Of a DNA stretch of 64,000 bases, positions 36,101-48,370 are shown piece after piece (within the stretch, counting starts at the first letter, position 1; the number at the start of each line of letters is the position of its first letter). The notes below the pieces were generated by a model. The model was given only the letters and a program-made list of their open reading frames with translations, was not told the origin of the DNA and made no database searches. The position numbers were made by a program, and so were the translations under genes. The DNA lies in the NCBI GenBank assembly GCA_951799425.1, contig OX637392.1:36677593-36741592 (forward strand), written 5' to 3'. The DNA is from Ilex aquifolium. Taxonomy: Eukaryota > Streptophyta > Magnoliopsida > Aquifoliales > Aquifoliaceae.

Positions 36101-39100
36101 ATAGAAAATGACAATTTTACCCATTTTTCCTCCTTCGTTCCTTCATGTGTTCTCTTATATGTATGTGCATATATATACATACACATATATATAGTGAGAG
36201 ATTTCAAAAGGGTATATGTGAAAGGAGTTAATTAGTATTTTAATATGAATATGGAGTACAGATGGAGTCTCTAGCAAATGTGACCAGTTAATGAGAAGTA
36301 ACAAGAAGAATAAATACTGCCCATATGTTGTTGATTCATTTTGCCGCGGCGATGGACTTCATGGGTTGGACGGGTATGGAGGTGCCAAAGAAGAGTCAAG
36401 AAACAGATGCCCACTGCAATATTTCAATTTTGAAGATGAAAAGAAAAAGAAAAGGAAGAAGAACTAGGTAGAAGTGGCATTTTTTATATTAAACATGATT
36501 ATTTTTTAGGGAAACAATGAGAACAAAACCCACAACATGTATATGGGGAGTGAAGCACACCCTCCAATTTGGATAACAAGAGTTACGGCTTCATTTTAGT
36601 ACACAACCATAAGGGGATTATGTGCATAATGTTAAAAAGTTAAGGAGGTAGGTATACTGTTCTCCGGCAAAAGCACAAGGGGGTAAGAGGTAATTACTCC
36701 CTCAATCTGAGAGTCTCATAATATCACAACACTCACATAGATTTTGTTGAGTGCATGAAGTGGAAAGGAGGGCTACATATATGGATTTTTTCCTTGTGGG
36801 CATTGTTTATTGGAAAGCTTTCGTGTGTCTGAAGTTTTTGGTGTTGTTTCTCATGGAATTGAATCAAGTGTAGAACAATTGAAGAAACTGCCTTGTCAGT
36901 TCAAACTTTAGTTTGAAAACAAGAGTTTTGAAAGCAGGCATCTGGAATCATCATATTTGAATGCAATGTAGTAATTATCTTACCATTAGATATACACGAA
37001 GCTGTTTTCAAATCTGGATAAAAAGGTCAAGCATGTAACATTTATACGTAATACATCTGTGATTGAATTTGAATTTTTCTTCTGAAAAGGATGTTTTAAC
37101 TTTCCGCCCGGGGGGGGGGGGACACTCATTTCTCAGATTTAAACTTTCGGCCAATACAAGTTTCTCATGAATGTTCAAATGCATTGTTGGCACTATCTGC
37201 TCCATTTGTTTAATGATACATAGTCATGCATAGATGTAAATTTCCTTACTTGATGCATACTGTTGGTTTTGGTTGACCAAATTTAGTGGTGATATGTATG
37301 ATCACTTTTGATACAGGATTGCTCATGCTGCACACTTATTGCTGAAAAGTTTGCACTTACTTCACCAGAGATTTTAGCAGGGCAAGGATTCAGTCGACTT
37401 CTGGTGCTTAGTGCTTCTAAACTCCCAATTATACATTTTTTTCTGTTTCCGTGTTATCTTGGACTTTTAAATGTTTTTATTTTTGTTCCCATTTTTTAGA
37501 CTTGGTTGGTCTTAAAAAATCTCACAAGGTATTCCTATGCAGGTTGTTTCAGTCGACACTCGGTATTTGCCCTTTTTCTAAGACATCCAACAAAAAACAA
37601 CAAATAAAACATCTGAATGTGAAGATTATGTTCTCTCTTTGATTTATCTTACCAATGGCTGAAAATGTGGGAGTTCTTAAATTCCTCATTCTGCTTTGAA
37701 TATTTGATGTGGACTCTGGACTTGTGCCAGAATTGGATTTGCTTCGAGTTCCTATGCACATAGTAAATCATATTGTGTGAATATAATTATCTCCTTTAAA
37801 CATCATAGCCCTTATCCTTTCCTTTACTTTGTCACCCTTCTCGCTGATCGAAGGATACGGTACTATCTACTACTGTATTATAATATTGACGCAGTTTGAG
37901 CCTAGTTTCTCCTCTTTTGCTACTAAAATATATCTCTGTCATTGAGTTTTTTCTGCTCTATCCGCTTGCAGTTAGCAGGCATTCTTATGGATACGGGAAA
38001 CTTGACCAACTCTGATTGTACCACCAAAGATAAGTACATGGCGACATTGTTGATAAATGGGGCAGGTCGATTTGGATGCAATGGTCTTCACCAAATCTGT
38101 ACGCATTACAACATTAATTAATTTATGTGTTTTGAAGTTAGATTTTCAATTTGCTATCAGAATAGTGGCGCTCATTTTGGAGGTTACAATCTTTTCCAGT
38201 GAGATACAAAATGTACGACATATCAGACCTCAAAGTAGGAGAAATCCTGCGCAAAGATTTCAAGAAGTGGACAAGAATAGGTTTGGACTTCTCTTACCTT
38301 GAATTTGTTGTTAATCCTGTTTTTGAGTGCATGCTCTACGCATCTTCATTCCATGCATGCATTGTTTTAAATTTGCATGATATTGGATAAGCTATACTTG
38401 AGGGTGTACAAACTGGATGACGTCAATTATCATTCTGTATTGTCATCAAGAAGGTAGTAGCTCTCGTATAGAGAATTCATAAATAGCTAAGTGTACTTGG
38501 ACGATCAAGTTGACTTCTCCATATTAATGATTTTGCAAAATGCAAACCGCATTTGATAATTGCTAATGATATCAGTGTTATAGTTGGTCACTGTTGATGT
38601 TTTTTCATTCATCCTTTCTATTGAAGCTCAAAACGAAGTAAGATGAATGACCAAATCTTATGGGTACCAGATCCAGGAGGATATTTAAGGCTATTAGTCC
38701 AATTTGCAAGAACTTTAAAATGATTTGTGAGTGTGTTCCAGATTTAGTAGTAAGTGAGGTGCCTTGACTTAAAGTTTTTACTCTTTTTCAACCAGACATC
38801 ATAGTTTATGGGATACGGCCTACGGGTTGTGCGTAATCAAATGCACTTAATTTAACAATCACTAAATAAATTAAATTTTAAACATGTAATTGTGATGGCA
38901 AACAACTCCTTTATGTACACATCTGAATATTTTCCCCGCATATACCCAAATTATCTGCAACGAGTGAAGTCATGTCTACTTTTGTAGAGCTCATACAGTC
39001 ATGGTGGTAGATCGAAATATTACTGTAGTTTCACTTGTTAAATATCTCATTCCTTAACATGAAATGCTACTCCTGCTAGACACATGTAACTTCAGGGTTG

Positions 39101-41626
39101 AATTCCATTTATTTGAAAATTGTTAAACCAGGTAAACCAGAGAGTCCACGTTCAAGATTGATGGTATCAAGCATTGGGATGAGTTCGATTGGAATTTCCA
39201 TTTCACAACTACTGGCCCATGACAATAGATCAAGTCAAGAAATCATATCTTTCCAGCGTGAGTAACTGATCATGCAAACTATTGAACTTCCTGATACATT
39301 GACATATATGGATAAAATTGATTGTGAATCTATCTCATTTTATTATCATTGTTGCTACTACGACTTACCCCAATTGTTTTAATACTGTGTAAATTCCTTT
39401 TCTTTGATCGACAATTGGAGCATTTCCCTTGATTATTATCCTGCATTCTTCTCTCTTGGCCTCCTATCAGTATTTTTCTTTCGTACCCAAAAAAGTCCTA
39501 TTGTGTCCCCAACATTTCTTTTATTTCTTGTACACGTAGCAACCATTCAATTGGATTTTTCTTTTTAAGTTGTTGCGCTGCTTCCAGACATGGTTGAGAG
39601 CACATATGCCTTCTCCTTTCTACTTCCATGTTTCTCAATTACCTTATTCTTTCTCTTTTGCTATCGGGCTATGAAGTTAGGGTATTTGTGCACACTTGAT
39701 CTATGATCTGCTCGTAAGGGCACCATTCAAAACTTGGTATGATGATGAATTTATGAGCCTCTTTCCTTCATTAAGAATGTACATGCTTCTTTTGGAAATG
39801 CAGAGTTAGAGAAACTTCGACTACTCATGATTGTTTCTGGCTGCTATGATACTCAGAAGAACTTCAAGGTTCGCAGACTTTTATTGTTCTCTTGACTGTT
39901 TTTGGACCTGTGTAAATTTTCTCATTTTTTTCTGGGCAAAGTACAATGCTAATAGACCTTTGGCTTGATGCCACCTGCTGTAAGGCATCCCTTATTTACC
40001 ATCTATGACTAGAAAAATTCAGTTGATTTTATCCTTCGGACCTGGCTTTGAGCTAATCTCCAGACGGTCAACCCATTGTGTTTCCTTTTGTAATTTGTGT
40101 TTTATAGGTGATATTAGCATCACATAAGTTATTCATAAGGAATTGCTACATTTCTGGCACATAGGTCAATATTGTCACAGCTGGGTTCTGCAACTAATTA
40201 TCTATCATATTTCCTGTCAATGAAGATGATAATGATAATAATAATAACAATAACAACAACAGAAGAGGAGGAGGAACAACAATAATAGTGACAATGACCT
40301 TTTCACATTGTTTTGGGTTAGCGAAGACCTGAGGAAACCTCTCTAAAAAATGATGGATTAATATAAATGCGTATACGTAAAACTGCTAAAATTTCAGAAC
40401 ATATTTTAATTTTTCTGTGGGTATTTTTCCCTGTGAGCAGTCAAACTTTGGCAGGTCTTATGGTTTGAAAGATGGATGATGAGATTTTCTGCATTTATAA
40501 TAACTATATTGCCATTTCTGACTAATTCCATCTCTAATAATGCCAGAGGGAAATCCTGGTCTCTGCTGAATCTGCTGATCTTATGAAAAACCTGCTTCAC
40601 TTCTTTCATTTGAACGCGTCTCAGTTGCCGCTTAAAGTTTTGCATCAATCAGGTCAGTTTGTTGTTTCATTTTTTTATACTTATAAAATTCATTAGAGAT
40701 CATCAAAACAGAAATTTGTGTAAGATTGCCAGCATGTGAATGTTGCATCTAGCTTTGATCCTCATAGAGATAGTATCGTAATAAATGCAAAGAAGAAGTA
40801 TATTTTACCCGGTAACGGAAAGTTTGAACTTTGAACCAAGATTTCTAGATTGACAGGGTGGGGTATTAGTATATCTAAAACATTAAATCTGAAAATGTGT
40901 CCTCAACAAGCTTTATTTATTTACTTTCTTAACTCCTGATTCCCAGCTTTAAAATATCGTTTGAAAATTGAATTAGGTAAATGTTTGGACTTGGACTGGT
41001 TATCTTGACCAAGTTCAACCAAGTGAGTGAAAGGATTTCATGGTTTATTCTCTAGATGAATCGTTCGATCTTGCTAAAAGAATTTCATGTAATCATAGTA
41101 TATGCCTCTGGAAGTTTCCTCAGTTAATGGTGCTGTTGTTTAGTTGGTGATCTTTTTTATTCTTTGGAGCAACGTGGATGTTAGATAACTTAGATTAGAG
41201 CATCTTAACAAGTAAATCTTCACTAAGTAGCTGGTTTCCAGTATTGGCAGCGCAAACCAGGAAATAGATTGCCTGAATTTTCCAAGTTCCCACATTGGAA
41301 CTTGATGCTGCATAACTATAATAACACTGCCACAATTGTTGGGAGTTGTAGGAAATTTATAAAACACCAATCACCCACAGGAAACACACATGCATACACA
41401 CACAAACAAAACATGTTTGCCTTCTTTTTGTTGTTACATCACGTCTAAAATTACATTCATATAAGGGTTAATTAATGCCCTTTTCAGAATGCAGACATGA
41501 AAATTTTCAGATCATGGTCCTGCAGGTCTAAGAGATGAGATGAGAGCATTTGAGATTGACAAGGTTACATCAAGGAAGACGATTGAACGACTCTTGGAGG
41601 AATTTGGTGGGACATCAAAACGCTGA
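33169..41626 (+). CDS. PRUNE1-like DHH/DHHA2 phosphoesterase-family protein (12 exons)
   Basis: Exons: 33169-33817, 34768-34952, 35419-35499, 35583-35624, 35731-35775, 37317-37403, 37972-38098, 38200-38280, 39132-39257, 39804-39868, 40547-40652, 41526-41626 (stop TGA). All introns are GT-AG and the total is 1695 nt, exactly in frame (564 residues), plus a missing N-terminus. Residues 1-215 form a polar, low-complexity extension. The DHH-type domain follows (FLHAVIGQEVS; VPVINMKRADLN; LIFVDEIDLSYY), then CSCCTLIAEKF and AGILMDTGN, then a DHHA2 domain (ISDLKVGEILRKDFKKW; LEKLRLLMIVSGCYD). The family splits polyphosphate or cyclic nucleotides using metal-bound Asp/His. Here the second Asp of the first motif is Gly (DVG) and DHH is NGD (35470-35478), while Asp at 37990 is kept. 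Catalysis is therefore doubtful. Confidence 0.88.
35985..36704. mobile_element. Foldback or MITE-like inverted repeat in an intron of the host gene
   Basis: The left arm (core 36011-36078: CATACCTCCTTGACTTTT, ATTATGCACATAACC, TTATGGTTGTGTACT) is repeated in reverse complement in the right arm (36596-36665). The right arm extends further to GGTAATTACTCCCTC at 36704. The layout and the outer word resemble Mutator-derived MITEs of plants that begin GGG-TAATTAC. No clean target duplication was found. It lies in the intron 35776-37316, so the pre-mRNA would contain a long imperfect hairpin. Confidence 0.55.
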
Positions 41627-41864
41627 TGCCAAAAGCAATTTAGCAAGATAGTTTCTCTGAATATTTGTTTTTTGAATTGCATCCTTGCAACTAATCAAGG
41701 AGGGAGAACAGTAAAAACTGTCAATCCATGGCTGGACACATAAAGATACCTTCGAGCAGCGTGTGAGAGAATGTGCTGCCCGTTGATTATTTTGAGTTTC
41801 GATTGTGCTTTTTTCAGGTCTATTACCTGTGCATAACGTAATATTTGCTGTTACATGTGCTTGT

Positions 41865-41870
41865 AATAAA
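41865..41870 (+). terminator. Possible polyadenylation signal of the PRUNE1-like gene
   Basis: AATAAA lies 239 bp after the stop codon, preceded by T/G-rich sequence (TTTGCTGTTACATGTGCTTG). This is a plausible 3' end for the host transcript. Confidence 0.4.
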
Positions 41871-42022
41871 AAAATTGAATTAGCCGAATGCATAAAATGG
41901 ATGTAAAACATTTATGTAGCAATATTGTTCATCTTCAAAAGTATACTAGGAAATTGTAATTGTCTTGGAAAAAATCACTGCACTTAAAAGTGGATGCATG
42001 AATGGCAATGTATTGAATTTAG

Positions 42023-42047
42023 TTTTTTTTTTTTTTTTTTTTTTTTT
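42023..42047. repeat. Poly-T run of 25
   Basis: An uninterrupted T25 tract about 400 bp beyond the host stop codon. It may be a retroposon tail in reverse orientation, but no body was recognised. Confidence 0.8.
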
Positions 42048-42830
42048 GTGCTATGTAAGAAGGCATTGGATCCTATTTAGGAGGTTGACAGTCTGCAGAG
42101 TACTTTCTTCTACATGTTAAATTACGAAGGCTCAAATTACTTCTGATCAAAGGATTTTCATGAAACCATTAGAGTTGCTCACTGTAACCCCAAACTGACT
42201 AAAATTTGGGTATGTTTTGGTGTGAACCTTGGCGACCCAAATCTTAGTCATATTGGAATACATATAGTTTCATTAGCACAAATAAAGGACTTTTATTCTT
42301 TCTTTCTTTTTTTCTTTTATTTAATGTTTTTATTATATGATAGACATTCATTGGTTTTCATACTATTAGGGCGTGTTAGGGTTGTTCAAAACAATGTGGT
42401 GTGTTAACTCCCAAGGGAATCTCAATAAAGAAAATGACAAGCTGTAAATTTAGACATTATGACTTTGAAACTTGACAATTCCTTTGGAATGAGGTTATGA
42501 GAAATTTATTCTTCATGAATTTTTTAGTCTCGGTGTAGATGATTTGTTTTTTTATTGAAATAGGGAAGATATTAATCAAAGTAGTCGTAAACTGGTGCAG
42601 ACATTAATACAAAAGAAAAAAAAAGGAATGTGTCTGGGTTTATCGAAAACCCAATCCAAAAGTAAGGGTTTTCGTTTCCATGTTTGGATTTGAAGCTGGT
42701 ATGAATGTTGGTCCATGTAATACTATTTTTACAGTTGCATTGGGTTTGGGTGGAGGATTGTGTTATACGTCGTATGGAATAGATGGGGGTATTGAAGTTA
42801 TTTTGCAGTTCTAATTTCTTCTGCGGTTCT
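42048..42830. other. Non-coding DNA, no recognised feature
   Basis: Intergenic, AT-rich, without recognised coding or repeat structure except short poly-T and poly-A runs. Confidence 0.3.
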
Positions 42831-42885
42831 TTTCGCCATGCTTATTCCTCGTCAATTTCGGGGTTTGGTCCCTTGTTCGTGCCGG

Positions 42886-43165
42886 AACCGAGTTGAAATC
42901 CCTTTCTTATGCCAGAAAAATTCGATTAAAGTAGGGGTTATATGGGCCATTGGACTAATTTAAACATATCCCACTCTCTTATCCCACTATTCTTCTTCCG
43001 TGAAGACGTGATGCGGCTTAGTGACCGGTGTACATGGGATTTAGGCCACTGTTCATTCTGAATTCAGATCCCTTTCTTATTCTAGGCCGGAAAATCCAAG
43101 TAAACAAGGATTATGTGGTCCTTAGACTAATTTAAACGCATCCCATTCTCTTATCCCCAATCCAA
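42886..43165. repeat. Diverged tandem duplication
   Basis: A segment with GACTAATTTAAACATATCCCA and CTCTTATCCCA (about 42953-42990) recurs with changes as GACTAATTTAAACGCATCCCA and CTCTTATCCCC (about 43125-43160). Both are preceded by ATCCCTTTCTTAT. The period is about 172 bp, and the two copies are clearly related but not recent. Confidence 0.6.
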
Positions 43166-43589
43166 ACATCCATTTAATAGGAATTGACCAAATTTATTTA
43201 TAATATAACATATGGTAAGTTTCAATAAATTCATCTGACGGTCTCAAATAGACTCATCCAACAACCATTAACATCCCTCTCCAAACTATTCACATTGCAT
43301 CGTGTCTTCACACACCCATAGTGAGTGTACATAATAGAGCAAGAAATGTTTGGAGGCAGCCAAATCATAAACTCATCCATTCTTGTTGCCAAGGGTGTCC
43401 ATCGAGTAAGATCTAGTCAAAATCATTAATAAAAGTAGGGAGATTTTGGGAAAGGTACACATCCAAGAATTTTTTGGTTTTAGATCTAGTCTCAACACTT
43501 TTAAGACCAAAAATTTATAAAATCAACCATCGACAAAAATACTTTAATGAAAGAGGTTATTTAAAAACCTTCACTATTATCACATTCTT

Positions 43590-45745
43590 ATATTTATCAC
43601 TACCACCATCACCATCACCACCACCACCACCACCACTGCTGCCATCCACCATCCACCACTACTGGTGGAGGGAGGTAGGGGCCTGGGCCAACCATGAATT
43701 TTTTTTTATGTATATATGTTTTAAATATTTTTTTGGACATCCTCAATTAGAACCACCCTAATGATTTCAGAAAAATAAAATTAATTGGGTCAAACAAGTT
43801 GGGTACTATAACAAAAAAAATAAAAGTCCACACCAAATCTCTTAAAATCAACAAACTAAAATTGATTCGTTTGTGTCCTGTTAGAGTATCAGTATAATTT
43901 GTTGAACCTCCTTTGGCTGAAAAATTATAGAATATACAACCAAAAAAATGAGTAAAACATGGAATTTGTAAGAAGATTAAAAATTATAGAATATTTTTTT
44001 TACTTGTCTCAAATAAATTATATAATTGGTATTTGATGTATAAATGTTATCTTATTAAATTTTTTCAAACATGCCCTTTTTTTATTTTTAAGTATCAAAT
44101 ACGATGTAAAAAAATATAAAATGTATCACATTATTTTTATTTATTAAAGGACAAAGTAAAAGTTGCACTTAAAGTGTGCCCCTCCTAGATTATAGCCCAC
44201 CACCACCACCACCACCCACCACCGCCACAACCACCACCACCACCACCACCATTGCCGCCGCCACACCCACTATCGTCGTCGCCCACAACCACTACTACCA
44301 CCGCCACAACCCACCGTCCACCATCATCACCAACCACCACTACCCAAAACCCACCATTGTTGTCGCCGCCAACAACCACCACCACCATCATCTCCAACCG
44401 CCACCACTGCCACCACCCACCACCAACATCACTCACCATCATCACCTACTACAGCCACCATCCCTGCCAACGAGGGCGGAGGGAGGCATGGGCCAGGGTG
44501 GGCACGTGCCCCCCCTCAAAATTTTTTTTTATTAGTTATGTATATATTTTATATTTTGTATAATATATTATTTGTGTCCACCCAAAACAAAAAATAAAAA
44601 TGTTAGGCCCACATTATCTACCCAAAAAAATAAAAATTTAAGCTCATTTAAAACAAAAGAATTTGAGTCCATCACTATCAACCCAAACTTATTAAAAAAT
44701 CAAATATATGACCTATCACAATCCACCCAAATCTATTAAAAAATAAAAATTTTGGCCCACTATTAAAAAATAAATTTTTGGCCACTTGACAGACATCACC
44801 TAACCCTTATAAGAAACACATGGGGATCAGGGTGGGCACTTGCTCCTCTCACTTTTGGACCACCTTAAATGAAAACCCATAAAATTATTTTATACATTAT
44901 ATTTGCCCTCCTAAATTTTTGAAAATTTCAATGGTTCTAGTTTTTTTTTTTCAATAAATTAGTGGACCACTAACCTTCTAAAATAAATATTTTAGTTTTG
45001 GATTGAATCAATGATCAATTTGTATATTGACGAATATACAATATTTTTATTTATCTAAGACAATGTTCATTAATTTTTAAGAACAATTTTTAATTCTCAT
45101 TTACCATTTTTTAAGTAATAGTAGCTTATAACCTAATAAAATACGATTGTATACAAAAGACAAAAGATTGTAACCCAAAAATATTTCAAACTATTTTGAA
45201 TAGGGAATTTCTTTATAAGATGATAATGTCCTCAACCAAAATTTGCAACTAAATAAAGAATAATTTTACTACAAGACTTGTGATTGTGCACATTAATAGA
45301 AATTTAGTGAAAAATTAATTTACATTTAATTCATATACAAAATTTTAGAGATTTTAAAAATTTATATATTATATTGAAATATACAATTAGGTTAAAAAAG
45401 TACTAAATTTTTTTTTTTGTGTCTTTTTGTTAGGATTTTGTTTCGACTAAATAAAAATTGAATTTACTATTTCACAATATTTCACAATAATTTTGTTTTG
45501 ATTCTTACTTTTTTGTCATTCTTGAACTGAATTTTTTTATATGAATTTCAGCTAAATATAAATATATTATATAGTGTGATTGGTTAGGAAGAAAAAAATT
45601 AGAGTGCGTAATTAAAGTGCCCACCCTGACCAAAATTTCTGGCTCCGCCCCTGCCTGCCAACCACCACCACCATCACTATCACTCATCACCACCGTCATC
45701 CACCACCATCATCACTATCTCCCACCACCACTGTGACCTACCTAC
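43590..45745. repeat. Cluster of CCA-rich simple repeats joined to a GC-rich GGGTGGGCA word
   Basis: CAC/CCA-rich tracts occur at about 43598-43640, 44196-44460 and 45657-45735. They lie beside versions of a word: GGGAGGTAGGGGCCTGGGCCA (43670-43690), GGAGGGAGGCATGGGCCAGG then GTGGGCAC (44478-44503), CAGGGTGGGCACTTGCTCC (44829), and the reverse form GTGCCCACCCTGACC with GGCTCCGCCCCTG (45617-45654). The last form is a common end of plant repeats (GGGGCGGAGCCAGAAATTT). This looks like several truncated copies of one repeat family. The long frames through the CCA tract are low-complexity artefacts. Confidence 0.5.
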
Positions 45746-46311
45746 TAAATCTCACAAACAGTGAACTAAAAAAAATATTAAAAATTTGAATTGAGAAATA
45801 TATATAAAAAATAGTAAATTCAAAAAATAGTAAATTCAAAAAATATTGAAAAGAGCATAAATAGTGAACTTTAATATAATGAAACTTCTTTGGGGGGAGG
45901 GAGTGAAAGATAGAGGGTGGTGGAGGACTTGGTAGGTGGCGTGAAGGCACACTCAAGACAGTAGACCAAAGATAGTGAACTAAAAGACGATCAATTAAAA
46001 GACAATGAACTAAAAGATAGTGAACGTTGAATGTCTATTTGAATTTTGTGAAGTTTATAAAGCAACGGTAGTATTGTAATATAAAAAAGAGAAAAATTAG
46101 TTTGGACTATATGACAAAAAAGATGAGCTAAGCTAGACTTAATGACTTAAAAAAGTCTTTACCTGGACTTATTAACAAAAAAATTCTCAAAATTATAATT
46201 TTCAACAATTTTCACATAAAAGTAGTAGGTAGTGCCTCATGCAGAAGAAAATGAATAAAAGGGAACTCTTTCTATTGATTAGGACTTCCAAACTTTCTCG
46301 CAAGAAAATGC

Positions 46312-46314
<3 letters not shown>

Positions 46315-46384
<70 letters not shown>
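46315..46384. repeat. Perfect CT microsatellite, 35 units
   Basis: Uninterrupted (CT)35, 70 bp. It is followed by GTGTGC. Confidence 0.97.
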
Positions 46385-46389
<5 letters not shown>

Positions 46390-46589
46390 CAAAGAAAAAA
46401 CACACACCGCACCGGTGGACGTACCAAATCAATTATTATGTTACCATCCTCTTTTGAACTTTATTTTGGTTTGTAATTTTTTTTTTCAATTTATTATGTT
46501 AATTAGTTTCACAAATCTCATTACAAAATGCCCAAAAATTAATTCTTCATGTGAAAGCGTGGTTTATGCTTGAATTCCGAAAATACACC

Positions 46590-48340
46590 CAAGTACAGGT
46601 GGTCAAACTATAGTAATAATCTCGGTAGTCCAAGGTCGATCCTCAGGTAATGGATAACTTGAATAATAGTATGAACGAAAAACATGTTTTTGAAAAGTTA
46701 GAATATTTGAAAGCAATTATAAATGTAAATTTAGAAATAAAACAATAATTGGAAAATGGTTTTTTTTGGGATCCGTATTTGTTTATATTTATCAAATATT
46801 ATAATTATGCAATCTTAGATTACTCAGTTAATTTTCAATGTCTGTGCAGTTAACTAGAAAATATTTATTTGAACACACAATTGATTTAATTGATTGAAAA
46901 TAAGATTTGAAAAATTAGTTTAAATACTTGCAGGGAATCATAAGCATTGTGTATACGAAGATCTAACTTGTTGATAAACAATCAAATAGTTATACAAAGT
47001 GCTAAACTTTATTGAAAACATTCAATCAATTGGAAAAAGGAAAGATGTAGAATTAAAATCAAAATGTAATTGCATAAAGAAACAACGCTTTTGATGGTTA
47101 ATCACACCCCCTCCAAAAAAAAACCTGGATATTACTAGTCTCTAGTAATACTATTAAACACAAAATCAAAAAATAAAATACAAAATCATTTTTGTAGCAC
47201 TCACGATTGCACTTAGCCTATTCAACAAGCCCTTTATACCCCTAGTGATGGAGTTTAAACAAAAAATAAGGGGTAGAATAGGTGATGGGTTGGGAGGATT
47301 TTCAAAGAAAAAAAGATTTTTGTGCTAGGGTTTGGAAGAGAGTTGTAGATTTCTCGTTTTTGGGCTGCTCGAATGAATGGAGAAAACGAATTAGGTATTT
47401 ATAATTCATGAACATGCATCCAAACTGAACAGTTGCATCCGGACAATCATAACTCACTGTTTAAACCTATTCAAATTCCAAAAGGAGAAAAGTGCGTCCG
47501 AACAGACCATTTTTTCTCTCAAAAATTTTCCTGGCATAAAACTTATGGGGAACACTTGATTTTTTTTAAAAAAAATGTTGTGATCATTGAATAGATATTT
47601 GGCATGACCTAAAAAATTAGAAAATTTACATAAAACCAAAATAAAAAATTTGCCAACGGAAAACACACCCATACCCCCAACCTAATTTGACATTGTCCGC
47701 AATGTGAAAATAATATCGTGATGCTCAAAGTGAATAATGATAAATATTAAAGGGTGAAGTCATCCCTTGTGTTGCAACAAGTTTAAAACCTATAAAATAA
47801 TCAACTCGAAAAGAAAAACATATCGAATAAAAAATTAAAAACTACTATACAATGACAAAAAAAAAACAATGGATTTTAGTGAGCATATTGTGGAAAAAAA
47901 AAAAAGAGAGCATATTGTGGATCCACCAACTCAATGAATTCCACATCTAACACAAACCCTTCTAAGAATGGCTTCAATCTTTTCCCATTAACTTTAAACA
48001 CATTTCCATTCTTGAGGTTTTCTATATCAACAACCCTATTGGGAAAAACTTGGCGAACATTGAAATGACCAGACCATCTTGATCTCAACTTACCAAGAAA
48101 CATGTGAAGTCTTGATACCTTCTGAGAAGATTCAAATGACTTAATAACAATGTTGTTATCATAAAAGATCTTCCTTTTATCTTCAGCAATTTGGGCATTC
48201 TCATAAACCTCATTTCTAAGTTCATCCAACTCATTTATTTGAAGCTTTATAGAAATCCCTGCCTGCTCTAAGTTAAAATTCGCACTCTTGATTGTCCGAT
48301 ATGTTTCATGTCTCATCTCACCCTTATTCATAAATGTAAA
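46590..48340 (-). mobile_element. Athila-lineage Ty3/gypsy fragment
   Basis: The minus strand at 47936-48340 encodes the C-terminal part of an Athila integrase: [38 protein letters not shown] and [12 protein letters not shown] are hallmark phrases of this group. The stretch to the left, out to about 46590, is non-coding and carries words seen in 3' regions of Athila and Tat elements (CCTGAGGATCGACC type, near 46625). It is heavily decayed; RT, gag and clear LTR edges are missing. Confidence 0.7.
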
Positions 48341-48370
48341 TTTTAGAAACCTAGAACCATAACACAGCAA

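Noticed and set aside
44176-44563. Long open frames rich in Thr, Pro, His on both strands
   Set aside because: They are produced by the CCA/CAC simple-sequence tract and carry no motif.
46202-46457. Open frames through the CT microsatellite
   Set aside because: Repeating Arg-Glu or Leu-Ser peptides are artefacts of (CT)35.
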